NCBI RefSeq assembly: GCF_026914265.1
Contig: NC_069127.1
Coordinates: forward strand, 23,388,637 to 23,452,636
Direction of reading: 5' to 3'
From: Mya arenaria
Taxonomy: Eukaryota; Mollusca; Bivalvia; Myida; Myidae
Length of the DNA stretch: 64,000 nt
Shown here: in pieces, positions 51,301-62,199 of the stretch
How positions within the stretch are numbered: the first letter of the stretch is position 1
Layout of the letters: the number at the start of each line of letters is the position of its first letter
Translations under genes and position numbers: made by a program
Notes under the pieces: generated by a model
Told to the model about the DNA's origin: nothing
What the model saw: the letters and a program-made list of their open reading frames with translations, nothing else
Database searches by the model: none

Positions 51301-54300
51301 AAAACTGATTTACATTACAAAATATATAAGAGACCTTTATAATAGTGTTCTTACTTGTATCAATAGTTGTCCTAGGCATAAACCGTGCAGTTGTACGGAT
51401 ATCTGAAATAGTTGTAAAACAGCCTCAGCATTAACCATGTGTCAACGAAATGCTAACTGATCGAGACCTACCATGAAGATGTATAGCAGAAAATGCATTA
51501 ACAATGTGTCCGCTGAAGGCAAACGGACAGGACTGATAGAAAGGAAGCTTGATAGAAAAAAGCATAGCAATTTAACTATATGTCAACAAAATCTAGCAAT
51601 CTAGCAATCTTTGCATTAACCATTTGAAAACCAAAAGAACGCGAATCGAAGCCTAACAGGATGAAGTATTGCAGCCTAAGCATGAACCACGTGTCCAGTT
51701 AAATGGTGTTAAACCAGTTTCAGCGCTAAGTTGCTTAATGATCTTTCCCTTGTGATTTCACGTTGCTTTGAGTTTGGGGTCAGTCATTGTAAAACAAGTG
51801 GATTGGCTCTTATTAAATCATATTTAAAGGGCATTTCAAAACAAATGTTGGTATTGAACGACAAAAATTAAAACTTGTCAAATTGTTCTATTGATTGTAC
51901 AATATTTTGCAAGATATGTGCTTAAAGAGATGATAAACTTTTACAAAATTCCGTTTGCATTTTCCGGAGGTCTTTCAACAATATGAATATATGTTTGGGT
52001 TAAAGTCTTCCACACGATCCAAGTAACAATGTACATATATTGTGGTTGCTTTGTTATGTATTTTAGATAAGATGTGTATTTCATAAAATATTGAAACATA
52101 ATGCCTTGAAATCACTTTTTGGTGACAAAATTGCACATATCTTCCTTAAGATAGAAGTAATCATCACACGGTCGAAATTCATTATAAATCGGATCATGTG
52201 AGCCATTTTTGCACCTGAAATCCTTTCTTATCTTGTTAAACGTTTTGCTTATTCATTTTGGACTGATAAAATCTCAAAGATTCTTCTTTCAGAAAACATG
52301 CCGGGCTATCTTAAAACCTACATATGTATGCAAAGACACCTGTTTTATGCTTGCTGAATATTGATCCTTCCAACGGAATGAAAGGATACTTTTTTAAGGT
52401 TCAGTAATATTCAACTAAATTTTAACTGTTAAACGTACCTGCACGGACACAGCCACGAAAAGGCAAATGGATCAAGGCACACATGCCATAAACATCACAT
52501 GACAACATGACTCTAAGTATTTCAATACATATTAGTCGCGTATGCAAGAGAGTAGGATCAACACTGATCAGGGTAAATAAAACTGATTTACATTACAAAA
52601 TATATAAGAGACCTTTATAATAGTGTTCTTACTTGTATCAATAGTTGTCCTAGGCATAAACCGTGAAGTTGTATGGATATCTGAAATAGGTGTAAAACAG
52701 CCTCAGTATTAACCATGTGTCAACGAAATGCTAACTGATCGAGACCTACCATGAAGATGTATAGCAGAAAATGCATTAACAATGTGTCCGCTGAAGGCAA
52801 ACGGACAGGACTGATAGAAAGGAAGCTTGATAGAAAAAGCATAGCAATTTAACCATATGTCAACAAAATCTAGCAATCTAGCAATCTTTGCATTAACCAT
52901 TTGAAAACCAAAAGAACGCGAATCGAAGCCTAACAGGATGAAGTATTGCAGCCTAAGCATGAACCACGTGTCCAGTTAAATGGTGTTAAACCAGTTTCAG
53001 CGCTTAGTTGCTTAATGATATTTCCCTTGTGATTTCACGTTGCTTTGAGTTTGGGGTCAGTCATTGTAAAACAAATGGATTGGCTGTTATTAAATCATAT
53101 TTAAAGGGCATTTCAAAACAAATGTTGGTATTGAACGACAAAAATTAAAACTTGTCAAATTGTTCTATTGATTGTACAATATTTTGCAAGATATGTGCTT
53201 AAAGAGATGATAAACTTTTACGAAATTCCGTTTGCATTTTCCGGAGGTCTTTCAACAATATTAATATATGTTTGTGTTAAAGTCTTCCACACGATCCAAG
53301 TGAAAATGTACATATATTGTGGTTGCTTTGTTATGTATTTTAGATAAGATGTGTATTTCATAAAATATTGAAACATAATGCCTTGAAATCACTTCCTGGT
53401 GACAAAATTGCACATAACTTTCTTAAGATAGAAGTAATTATCACACGGTCGAAATTCATTATAAATCGGATCATATGAATCATTTTTGCACCTGAAATCC
53501 TTTCTTATCTTGTTAAAAGTTTTGCTTATTCATTTTGGACTGATAAAATCTCATAGATTCTTCTTTCAGAAAACATGCCGGGCTATCTTAAAACCTACAT
53601 ATGTATGCAAAGACACCTGTTTTATGCTTGCTGAATATTGAACCTTCCAACGGAATGAAAGGATACTTTTTTTAAGGTTCAGTAATATTCAACTTAATTT
53701 TAACTGTTAAACGTACCTGCACGGACACAGCCAAGGTGGCTGTAGGCTTGATCAACAGCAATATCATCTACTGCGAGTTTGTTTTGGTGAAAATCCTGGG
53801 TCCATCCCCTTGTGGCTTCAAATAACAACCAAGCTGGTGGACGTATTCCGATGATACAAAGAGACTGATAAACCCATTTGTTCTTTTCCAGTTCATTAGA
53901 GCTCCAGAGCAGTTGTTTAAAACTTGATGTCTTCAGAAACAGATTAAGATCTCCTGAAAAACATGTTTGATTATTTACCAAACAATACGAATCATTTGTG
54001 ATATTTTTATAATTTGTAAATTATAATTACACAATAACTATAATGTTGGAAATAAAATTCAAACACACAAGACTCATCACATCATCGGAGGTATGTTTTA
54101 GTCAGTCAGATATTAAAAGTCAAACAGTTATCGTACCAGCACCCGTGTTTATAAAAACTCGAAATGAGACAACAGCAGATGTGTGGTTCAGAGGTAGTCT
54201 CAACATTGCTCTGTGTCCTGCCCAACGTTTCAAAAGTGATTCGATGTATGCACAGCTGTCTATAAAAGAAAGAGATTGAACTTTTCATTTTGTATGTAAA

Positions 54301-56378
54301 GTTGTCTTGATGCAGATACATTTAAGACTTCATACCGAACTAATCGGCTTTTAAGTAATGTTTTGGATTCATTGGCAGTGAAAAGGGAACGAAAATTCTT
54401 AGGATAATACATGTACGTGTGAATATATAACAATAGGTTTGCATTTTGCATTCCAATAGAAGTCAGTGGCATTCCAATATGTTTTGCCTACGTGATCAGT
54501 TTGAATTCATCACATTTAAGTTTTATTCATTCTTTAATAAAACCGCCATTTCCCAATGGTACACTTATCCAAACAAACATTTAAAAAAAATAATGATGAA
54601 TGAACACCACATCGCTCCACATATTTAGGACGAGTAATGTGTTGTTTACGACCTATTCTTAACCAGCTTTTGGCTATAAATTAAAATTGAATTAAGCGCG
54701 ATTGCAAAACAATAACTCTGCGCTTGTAAACTATTTATTTATAATATGTGTGTGTGTTGTTCTTAAGCATACGTGTGTATTAAAACTCGGTTCATTGGTC
54801 TGTTACCTTTGTTGTCTGTGTGTTTGCGTGTAAAACGGTTACAGTCTCCCACGCTCCAGTCGAAGTCATCAAACTTATGGACATTCTCCCAATCACATGT
54901 ACCCGCTTCAAACGTGCAATGACCGGCTGCCAATGGATAACAACTTTAAAATGTCATCAATAAATAGAGTTAATAAGTATTGAAATATGAGATAACCGTG
55001 AGTCGAGCCGTCTTTGAAGTAGGCAATTGTATATTAGACATTGCTCATAACGTCAGATAAAAGTTTTTTATAACAGTATTTATACTCGCTGTGTTAAGTT
55101 GGGAACTTTTTATATATTGGGATTACGACATAATTGATTGAAACATTTCTGTACCATATCGGGTTACATACTACTAAAGATAAGTGTTTTTTATCGACCC
55201 GCGAAACCATGCTCGTGTGGATTGTCCGTACAGCTAACGAAAACAGCAGATGATACCATAAATTTAGTTGTATGTATGTATTTATAACCTAAACCTGTCA
55301 ACACGTGATGGTTGTTTATATATTATATTTTAATGAGTGCTTTAGCTGTCCTTCTGTGGGGTCCTTATGCATTTAAAAATATATTTGTCAAAGTTGACAA
55401 AACAGACCTTACATTATGGAGCATGTTCCGGGACAGAATATAGGTATCATGTTTTTTCCGGTCCGGATAGAAATATCCGACCCGAGGGCTCGCGCGTAAG
55501 TCGGAAACGAGGCCGGTCGAGTTACCAGCCACGCAGCGTGCCCGAGGGTCGGATTTTTTTCCGAACTGGAAAAAACATAATTGATATTTTTTCTTGCATA
55601 CCTTAAATTATCACGTTGATTACTGCGAGTAATTTTAGATCAATATTGCCGTCAAATTGTTCCTCTAAAATCGTTTTTGTATGATTATTTTTCATTTTGA
55701 AAGACGTGCATACTCATTTATTTGATTACGCTTTATTAAAATGGCATTATGTACTTTTCAAAAACCATACAATAAAAATAAGAAGTGGCGCGTTATTGTG
55801 CGTGACACATTAGTGTTGTAGGACAGTAGTGGTCCGGTATGAAAAAAAGAACCATATCAGGAAACAAACCAAATAATGGATACAAATGTTATTATGACAC
55901 ATTTTTACAAGTTTATGATGTCAGTCTCGGGTATATGATCTACATCTGTAGTGGCATTATTTCATTGTTAATTTATGATTTTTGTGACTCCTATATACAC
56001 CAAAAACTCAATCTAAACGTGTTTCTTTAGTTTTAACTTCATTAATTTTTGCAACGGCTGTGAAAAACTTAAACTTAAACATGTCTTGCCATATTAACCA
56101 TAAGACTCAAAGGAAGCACCTTTAACTCAGATTTTACAAGGACAGAATTTACAATAGATTTATAATAAGCACATTACAGAAACCAGTCAATGTTGTGTAA
56201 CTCTGGAACTCTGTAAGCAAATACACACAATTTAAACTATGTACATGTTCTATCATGATTTTCGCTATTGCTTAATATAAATCTACACAAAATGTATTTC
56301 CTTACCTTCTCCATATTTTGTTAAATTCAGTATTAGCACTATCCACAAGGAATTTAAATAGTTTATATAAGACTTCAT
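48359..56378 (-). CDS. MAM-domain single-pass membrane protein with modular stalk and PPxY tail
   Basis: Eight exons (minus strand): 56306-56378, 54807-54926, 54137-54259, 53717-53953, 52633-52680, 51355-51402, 50113-50160 and 48359-48756. Every junction is GT/AG in phase 1 and the frame stays open for 364 residues. Exon 1 is a signal peptide (MKSYINYLNSLWIVLILN); I chose this ATG because the frame upstream gives no better start and the donor fits. Exons 2-4 are one MAM domain (CTFEAGTCDWEN, AMLRLPLN, LAVDDIAVDQ), about residues 25-184. Three 16-residue Thr-rich repeats (IRTTARFMPRTTIDT type) form a stalk, residues 185-232. A transmembrane segment follows at about 249-271, then a tail with PPPPY (319-323), YSEI and PPSY. 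The tail is nearly that of the plus-strand MAM-SRCR gene. A surface adhesion or recognition role is likely; the ligand is unknown. Confidence 0.85.
49030..49935. repeat. 65-bp minisatellite, about 13 units
   Basis: The landmark TGTATCTACGAAAGGCACAC recurs about every 65 bases from 49092 to 49871. Units vary slightly (CCTAAGCATTAACC or CCTAAGCATTTACC; AAAAACGTCT or AAAATCGTCT). It lies in the last intron of the MAM gene, between stalk exon 3 and the tail exon. It makes a long repetitive open frame on the plus strand (49029-49340) that I do not regard as a gene. Confidence 0.9.
50113..50160 (-). CDS. Stalk exon 3 (48 bases, phase 1-1)
   Basis: It encodes IRTSTQFMPRATNGT between ATCTATTTCAG and ACAA|GTAAGAAC. 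It is the most diverged of the three and gains an Asn-Gly-Thr glycosylation sequon. Being symmetric, it can be skipped or repeated without changing frame. Confidence 0.72.
50540..51175. repeat. Diverged relatives of the 65-bp minisatellite
   Basis: Units with AAGCATTAACCATGTATCC, then ACGAAAGGCTCACGGATC recur at roughly 60-70-base spacing with more change than in the main array. Scattered single units continue to about 51700 and, in the second half of the tandem duplication, to about 52950. This suggests an older, wider array from which 49030-49935 expanded recently. Confidence 0.7.
51355..51402 (-). CDS. Stalk exon 2 (48 bases, phase 1-1)
   Basis: It encodes IRTTARFMPRTTIDT with the same borders as stalk exon 1. 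It lies exactly 1,278 bases from that exon, inside the tandem duplication 51177-53732. Confidence 0.75.
52633..52680 (-). CDS. Stalk exon 1 (48 bases, phase 1-1)
   Basis: Acceptor CACCTATTTCAG and donor ACAA|GTAAGAAC border 16 codons encoding IHTTSRFMPRTTIDT plus the junction residue. It differs from stalk exon 2 at two bases, both changing an amino acid (His/Arg, Ser/Ala). Confidence 0.75.
54930..56300. other. First intron of the MAM membrane gene
   Basis: It holds a GC-richer fold-back repeat at 55448-55580 and otherwise AT-rich sequence. No additional exon between signal peptide and MAM is needed, as the phases already match. Confidence 0.55.
55448..55580. mobile_element. Short fold-back (MITE-like) element
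   Basis: The left arm ATGTTTTTTCCGGTCCGGAT with ATCCGACCCGAGGGC is matched, inverted, by GCCCGAGGGTCGGAT and CCGAACTGGAAAAAACAT on the right. Arms are about 40 bases with few mismatches, around a GC-rich centre. It stands out from its AT-rich intron. Confidence 0.6.
56306..56378 (-). CDS. Signal-peptide exon of the MAM membrane protein
   Basis: The 24 codons from ATG have a hydrophobic core (LWIVLILNL) and end GGAGAAG|GTAAGG in phase 1. Joining to the MAM exon 1,380 bases downstream gives an alanine and then GHCTFEAG, as expected before a MAM domain. It is a prediction from splice logic only. Confidence 0.65.
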
Positions 56379-56867
56379 TAGAGCGTTGTGTCGTAGAATT
56401 TGATGAAATTATAATCAGTAGAGTCCAAATAACAACCAAATCTGACACATGTTAAAATGAAGCTATTTATTTAAAGATAAAGACGGTTCTTCCTGGTTAT
56501 TGACAAAACAAGTCAACATCGCTTATCACGTTTTATCACAGATTATGTTGACAATACACATTTCGGCTAGTTTGTATCCAATGTGTCAATTTTCTGATAT
56601 GGGCTTAAGGGCTTGCTTAAAACATCCGTCTCGCAGGACGATGATAACATTTTATCTTGCCTTATCAGAATGAAAGCGATCACTTCCGTGCCAGTTATTT
56701 GAAACATGAATCAGTGAAGAGTTTTGCAGAGGCGTTCTATTTAATGATAATATTGTCAGGTTAAGAATATTGCCTACCTGATATCTTTGTGTTAAAGGGT
56801 ATGTGCGTTATGTTAAGGACATTGAACACTATCTATATAAATTTGCCTTTTATATAAGTATTATTAT

Positions 56868-56911
56868 AACTATAATTATGAATATTATTTTATATTTTAT
56901 TATCATTATTA

Positions 56912-56949
<38 letters not shown>

Positions 56950-57000
56950 ATTATTATTATTATTATTATTAGTTTCTTTATATTTTCATTATCATTATTA

Positions 57001-57062
<62 letters not shown>

Positions 57063-57084
57063 AATAATAATAATAATAATAACA

Positions 57085-57136
<52 letters not shown>
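56868..57136. repeat. Large ATT/TTA microsatellite with strand switches
   Basis: Nearly 270 bases of ATT/TTA triplets, with a switch to AAT/TAA at about 57058-57082 and back, so part can fold on itself. The poly-Ile/Leu/Tyr open frame across it is an artefact. Confidence 0.9.
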
Positions 57137-57139
57137 TTG

Positions 57140-59238
57140 ACATCAAGAATAGTATAACAGTAAGTCTCATCCCAAAGGACCACACAAAAGATAAAATTAA
57201 ATACTCCCGCCACACATAACTTAACAGATTTAGGTCATGTTCCGCAATTATGTTCATTTTCGCATGAGAATGTCTGTCATTTCGACCGATAAGTTCCAAC
57301 CAGTGGATTGCAAATGTAGTAACGAGTTATCTCCCTTTTACTTTCAGTCTCAGAATTTCCTTAATTTACTTGTCGTTCTGTCGAATGCAAGTTGTCCAAT
57401 CTGACAAACTGCTATGTTATTTTTTAATCGTTTTTAGACTATTTTTACAATCTTATAAGAATGCTTATCTCAAAAATAGACCATATTCACCACATAGCCA
57501 CGCAATAATTTTCTATTTTTTATTTCATGCAACATGAATAGCGTTTAACAACGATCAGTCGCTGCCCGGATTTAAAGTCGGCAAGAATGAGATTGGCCTC
57601 CTATCTGACCTTCACCTATTAATCACTTCTTTTCATTGCCAGAGGTTTTCAGCAACATTATGCCGATTCAACAAGATTACCACAAATGTTGTTCCAGGTA
57701 CATGTTGTTACCATAACTAACATGGTAGCGCGTTTGTGTTTTAGAAAATGTTGCAGGTTTGTCGTCGCTCTGGCAAAAGGCGTGACACAATGACCCATAT
57801 CATTAATCCCATTCTGTCTAAAACTCACTCCGCCTGGGGGTAAAAATTATCACAAACATGCATATACATTTAACCTTGCACTTTTAACATGTTGGCAAAA
57901 GTATGGGTCAAATTCACAGTTACTTATCACTTGAAACTACTTGAAAACGTTCGGGCACTTATTAAATTTGGTACACTAGTTCTAGATTACTGCTAACAAA
58001 TTTTTACACTTGCATTATCTAACCTTGCAAATGTTTCTGACCAAATGACAAACTGCAGATGAAAAGGTGGACGTCCTACACTTATCTAAAATATATCTGT
58101 TCAGCAAACTTACCTAGTCAATCGATTTTCTTCCAGACATCTGGATAAATGGCGACCCATCGGTGGCTCGGGCGGGTCAAGCTCATTGTGGGACTAATGG
58201 ACGTTGAATGAAGATCGATTACTTTAATATACGGTGGTTATGGTTCCCCGAGCTGCATTATAGGGATTTGTTTTTAGGATCATATTAAGCAAGGAACCAC
58301 GAATAATTGTGATCATTTTGGGCAGCAATGAGCTGTCATCTATGGAGGTAGACATTCTCCCAATATGCATTGGAGGGTGGTGCATGTGCTTAGCCAATAG
58401 ACCTTAAGAAGAAGGTGCAAATCGTTTGGGTCGACAAATAATCGTCTCAAAAGATGATCACAGAATGTCTGGGTTTTACTCTTCTGCTGATGTCCACTTT
58501 CATAAGTTGGCTGTTGTGCGTATCTTGTTATACTAGTAATACATGCAGCGTTAACCAAGTATTTTTAAGGATTTCTCTCCCTTGAGCATTACAATTTCAC
58601 CTAATATGTAAAAATGGAGGGAGCAAGTTTTGGTTGTCTTCATTAAATGTTGTTGGTAGTAATTGCAAACGTTGTTCTTAGTTTTGATAGTCTATATTCA
58701 TAAGGTTGTCTTGTACAATCCTGCTTGGAATAATGCTAGGGAATAAAGACATACATTCAGGAGATTTGGAACTAAATTACGTTTAACTCAGTTTTGGCAC
58801 ATTCGTATACGGACATCAAGTAAAGCAAAAAAATGTTTCGCGAAAGTTGTGTAGATAGCAACATGAGTAAACATATCCAGGGAAGTAAAGGTTTCATAGT
58901 ATGCCTCCTCAAAACCATGAAAAAAGTGAGCGTGGTGCCAACGGTATGCATGCTGTTGTTTTTTTCTTAAGATACTTCAATAATGAGAAAGTATTGGGAT
59001 AAACTTTGCTTTCACACATGGTCTGGCGTTTGTTATAAAGATTATCTTCATTATAGGATATAAAAATCTTCTTAATAATTAATATCTCAATCTATATGAC
59101 AATCTGTGTATTGTGGCGTTGTGTATATCGTTCAGTTTAGCCTTGAATATTATTTCTTCCATATATTTTTTTTTAATATTTAGTCAAGAAAAACGTCTCT
59201 TAAAAATCATCTTATATAATAAAATCTTCTTACTTTTA
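57140..59238. other. Gene-free stretch right of the microsatellite
   Basis: AT-rich sequence without splice-supported frames. A 72-codon minus-strand frame at 58340-58558 has no motif I recognise. Confidence 0.4.
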
Positions 59239-59295
59239 GGGTGTAATATTGTTCAATATGTGGGACAGACAGGAAAGCCATCAAAAGCCTGGTAA
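59239..59295 (+). pseudogene. Possible trace of a GIY-YIG endonuclease (Penelope-like element)
   Basis: The words GCNIVQYVGQTGKPSKAW resemble the start of a GIY-YIG nuclease domain as found at the C-terminus of Penelope-like retroelements (Y-V-G-Q-T). The frame stops right after and I see no reverse transcriptase nearby. The match is short and could be chance. Confidence 0.3.
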
Positions 59296-59820
59296 TGAGA
59301 ATATGTAAACCTTTAACCGACCGTTCGAAGGCGATACCTACACCCCTTGATAAAAAAACCTTCTTTTATATATTACTCGTGTGTGTTTAGTGTATTGTTT
59401 GTCGAGTTTTGTGTTGTTGTTTTGTGTTTCTAGTTGTTAATATTTGTTGTTTCTTTCTGATAGTGTCATTAACGTTGAACATGTGTCATCGAATAGGATT
59501 TATGTTAAAATTGACTTTGTTTTCATAAAAAATCTTGACCGCTGTGTGTCTTAGCGGGATCATCGTCAATGTACTTGCTTCTTGGCTCATCCTTGCAATT
59601 CATAATTCCAAATTCCAACTACCAATTGTATATATTGTTAATTTGTATCGATGGAACGTAGAGGATAAAACTGCCTCCTATCAATATTTGCATCTAGGCC
59701 AGTAGTCAATAAACAACTTAGATAGGACTTAATTGATATCAAAAACTAATTGTACTGATTGGCCTGTATATTTAGATGACCAAAGAGGCTGAATTGAATA
59801 GCTGAGTCATGTTCATTGGT

Positions 59821-59880
59821 AAGGATAAGATCAATATTGAATACTGGGCCTGGGCAGTATTCAATATTGGTCTTATCCTT
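59821..59880. repeat. 60-bp near-perfect hairpin
   Basis: The 26-base arms 59821-59846 and 59855-59880 are reverse complements except one T/G pair, with an 8-base loop (GGCCTGGG). As RNA the stem would be fully paired with one G-U wobble. It could be a small inverted-repeat element or a hairpin RNA; no promoter evidence was seen. Confidence 0.6.
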
Positions 59881-60437
59881 ATCCTTAAATATGTCCTCAG
59901 TGATTATATTAGCTTTATTGGCCGGTTTTAAAAACATTCCATTCAAAATAATCAGGGCATACTATTAAACTTAGATCTAAGATGGTTATTGAATTCGGGT
60001 CCCAGGTTTACAACCAACACTGGTGTATTGACTGAGTTTGCCATCGTCAGCGAGGATATTTTGACTTCATTCTTTTGATATCAACGGCATCGACCGCACG
60101 CCCCTTAGCACGGTGGTCGTTGATAAATTATCATCCCTTTAGAATTGATGTGTCCATAATTTTAAACTTCAACTGAGTTAGATTGAAAATGGCGATGGAA
60201 ACCTTGTTTTTCAAAGTAGAAAGATTTAAATCGAAAACATTTTATTTTACGCTTTTTTAAACAAATTGACAAATTTAATGTATTATGACACTGCGAACAT
60301 GGGCGCTTTGTTGACTTATCCAGTCTTAAGCAGAGCTCATTTAAGGAGTAAATTTTATAAATTTATACAGTGGCTGCAATAGGAAGTTCGACCCTATCAG
60401 TTTCGCATACCGTTAGCATCGGTAGTATTGAACAGTG

Positions 60438-60685
60438 TTAAAGACAGTTTCGAGTGTACCAATCCACTTCAAGGGAGTTAGTGTAGTATGAATTAGTAGT
60501 TTCCTGTTTCAATGAACACCTTTTGTAAACAGAGTTCCAGTTCACGCCCGAACAAGCTGGATTTGCGCTGCATTGGTCAAAACACTTTTCCAGTGTCGTT
60601 TGTAATATATCCATAAGAATGATGTTGGTCCATAGAACCTTGTATGCTCGTCGTATGTAGGTGTTGCCGTAACCTATGGGACAGT
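60438..60685 (-). CDS. Terminal PAN/apple-domain exon of a further gene copy
   Basis: Acceptor TTTTTTTCATTCCAG, then DCPIGYGNTYIRRAYKVLW, KCFDQCSANPACSG, RCSLKQE and DWYTRNCL with TAA. It is intact and has the same 248-base length and phase as the other copies, but is the most diverged. Non-coding similarity to the other copies continues upstream to about 63720, so the missing signal and Thr-rich exons should lie just past 64000. Confidence 0.72.
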
Positions 60686-60790
60686 CTGGAATGAAAAAAA
60701 GAAGTTCAATACCTTATCAATAGAGCTATGTTTGGGTCTGACAAAAAGACGGACGAAGAGTCCTTGACAAGCCTTTATAGGGGCTTTTTA

Positions 60791-61122
60791 AAAGCTGCAC
60801 TCTCACAGATTTACCATTTTTGCAACTTTTTTTATTTTTTTGTCTTGGAAAGAGCAATGTTTTGCGTACATATCTGCAAAGCAATGATATAAAATTGCTG
60901 ACAAAAAATAAGATCGCGGATTTTCATATTTCTGTTTGAAACTTAATGTATTATGTAAAATGCCTAAAACATCTATTTTGAACTGAAATATAAAAATCTG
61001 CGATCATTTTTTTGTCAGTAGTCTAATATAACTGGTTTCCATGGATTTTGCAAAAATGTCTAGTTCGAAGACAAAAAAAAATAAAAAGTTGTCAAAACGT
61101 TGATCTGTGAGAGTGCAGCTTT
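60791..61122. mobile_element. Fold-back DNA element, copy 1 (332 bp)
   Basis: The ends AAAGCTGCACTCTCACAGAT and the exact reverse complement ATCTGTGAGAGTGCAGCTTT form long inverted repeats. The interior is also partly palindromic (GACAAAAAATAAGATCGC against GCGATCATTTTTTTGTC). It lies in the intron of the rightmost PAN gene copy and has no coding capacity. Confidence 0.8.
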
Positions 61123-61839
61123 AAATAACCATTGAGAACCATACCGTTTCAACCTTGATCGTATACAGGTGATTGATCCTATAACTGAAGCATACAAAAA
61201 TAATATTACCTAACAAACAAAACTTCCCACAACGAACCACAATGTTATAAGGACGTACGATAAATGGACGACTGGAAAGTCAGTAGTAAATGATGAAGCG
61301 AACCGACCACAGACAATGACTTAAAACGTTTTGTTATAATAATGAAAACAAAACAATAATTTTTCATGGTTAAAATACTCTTTGGCATGGTCCCAGTAAG
61401 GACAAACACGAGTTCTTTTTTTAAATGAACTAAGAAAGTATATGCCATCGATTGTTCTTAAAGTGAAAGGTTTAAGCTTTGTGAAGCATTAATATTTGTT
61501 TCTGACCATGTATGACCACAGATGCACAGTCGTCCAATACTGCACTCAACAAGACATTAATTTCCTGTTAAGAACATGTTTTCTCGCTGCTGCTGTTACG
61601 AGCATCATGCAAAATATCGAATTACCAACGCTGCTATACACTCTTCGATAATGGTCTTCTTTAATGTAAAGAAAACGTTTAATCAATAGTGCTAACAGGT
61701 AAAAATACTATAAACCGTTGGTGGGGATTTAAATGTTGAAAGGCGATTTAAAAACGTTAAGCGCGGGTTTAAAATGGTGAAAGGGGTTTTAAAATCGGTG
61801 ACGGTGGTGAAAAACGGTTTAAAAAGAGTACCGGGGCTT

Positions 61840-62193
61840 AAAGCTGCATTCTCACAGATTGAACGTTTTGACAACTTTTTAATGTTTTGTCTTGGAACGA
61901 GCCAATTTTTGCGAAACTCATTGAAACCAGTTATAAAAAACTGCTGACAAAAAATCAGATCGCAGATTTTTATATTAAAGTACAAAAAATTATGTTGCAT
62001 GCATTTTTCTCAAACCGTAACGGTTTAAGCCATAAAACATTAATTTTCGAACGGAAATATGAAAATCTACGATCTGAATTTTTGCCAGCGATCTTATATC
62101 ATTTGTTTGCAGATATTTACGCAAAAATTTGTACTATCCAAGACAAAAAATAAAAAAGTTGTTAAAATGGTCAATCTGTGAGAGTGCAGCTTT
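61840..62193. mobile_element. Fold-back DNA element, copy 2 (354 bp)
   Basis: The same family as 60791-61122: AAAGCTGCATTCTCACAGAT on the left and ATCTGTGAGAGTGCAGCTTT on the right, with the same interior blocks (GACAAAAAATCAGATCGCAG). The sequences differ at many places, so the two insertions are not a recent tandem duplication. Confidence 0.8.
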
Positions 62194-62199
62194 AAAAGT

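Larger units (their letters stand above)
51177..53732. repeat. Tandem duplication, two units of 1,278 bp, carrying a stalk exon
   Basis: Units are about 51177-52454 and 52455-53732. They are nearly the same throughout (for example CACGAAAAGGCAAATGGATC at both starts). Each contains one stalk exon. The junction keeps GCACGGACACAGCC, a copy of the last bases of MAM exon 53717-53953, so the event began inside that exon. This is the direct origin of stalk exons 1 and 2. Confidence 0.9.

Noticed and set aside
56803..57219. 138-codon frame rich in Ile, Leu and Tyr
   Set aside because: It is produced by the ATT/TTA microsatellite.
58340..58558. Minus-strand 72-codon frame
   Set aside because: No recognised motif, no repeat in the window and no splice sites that extend it.
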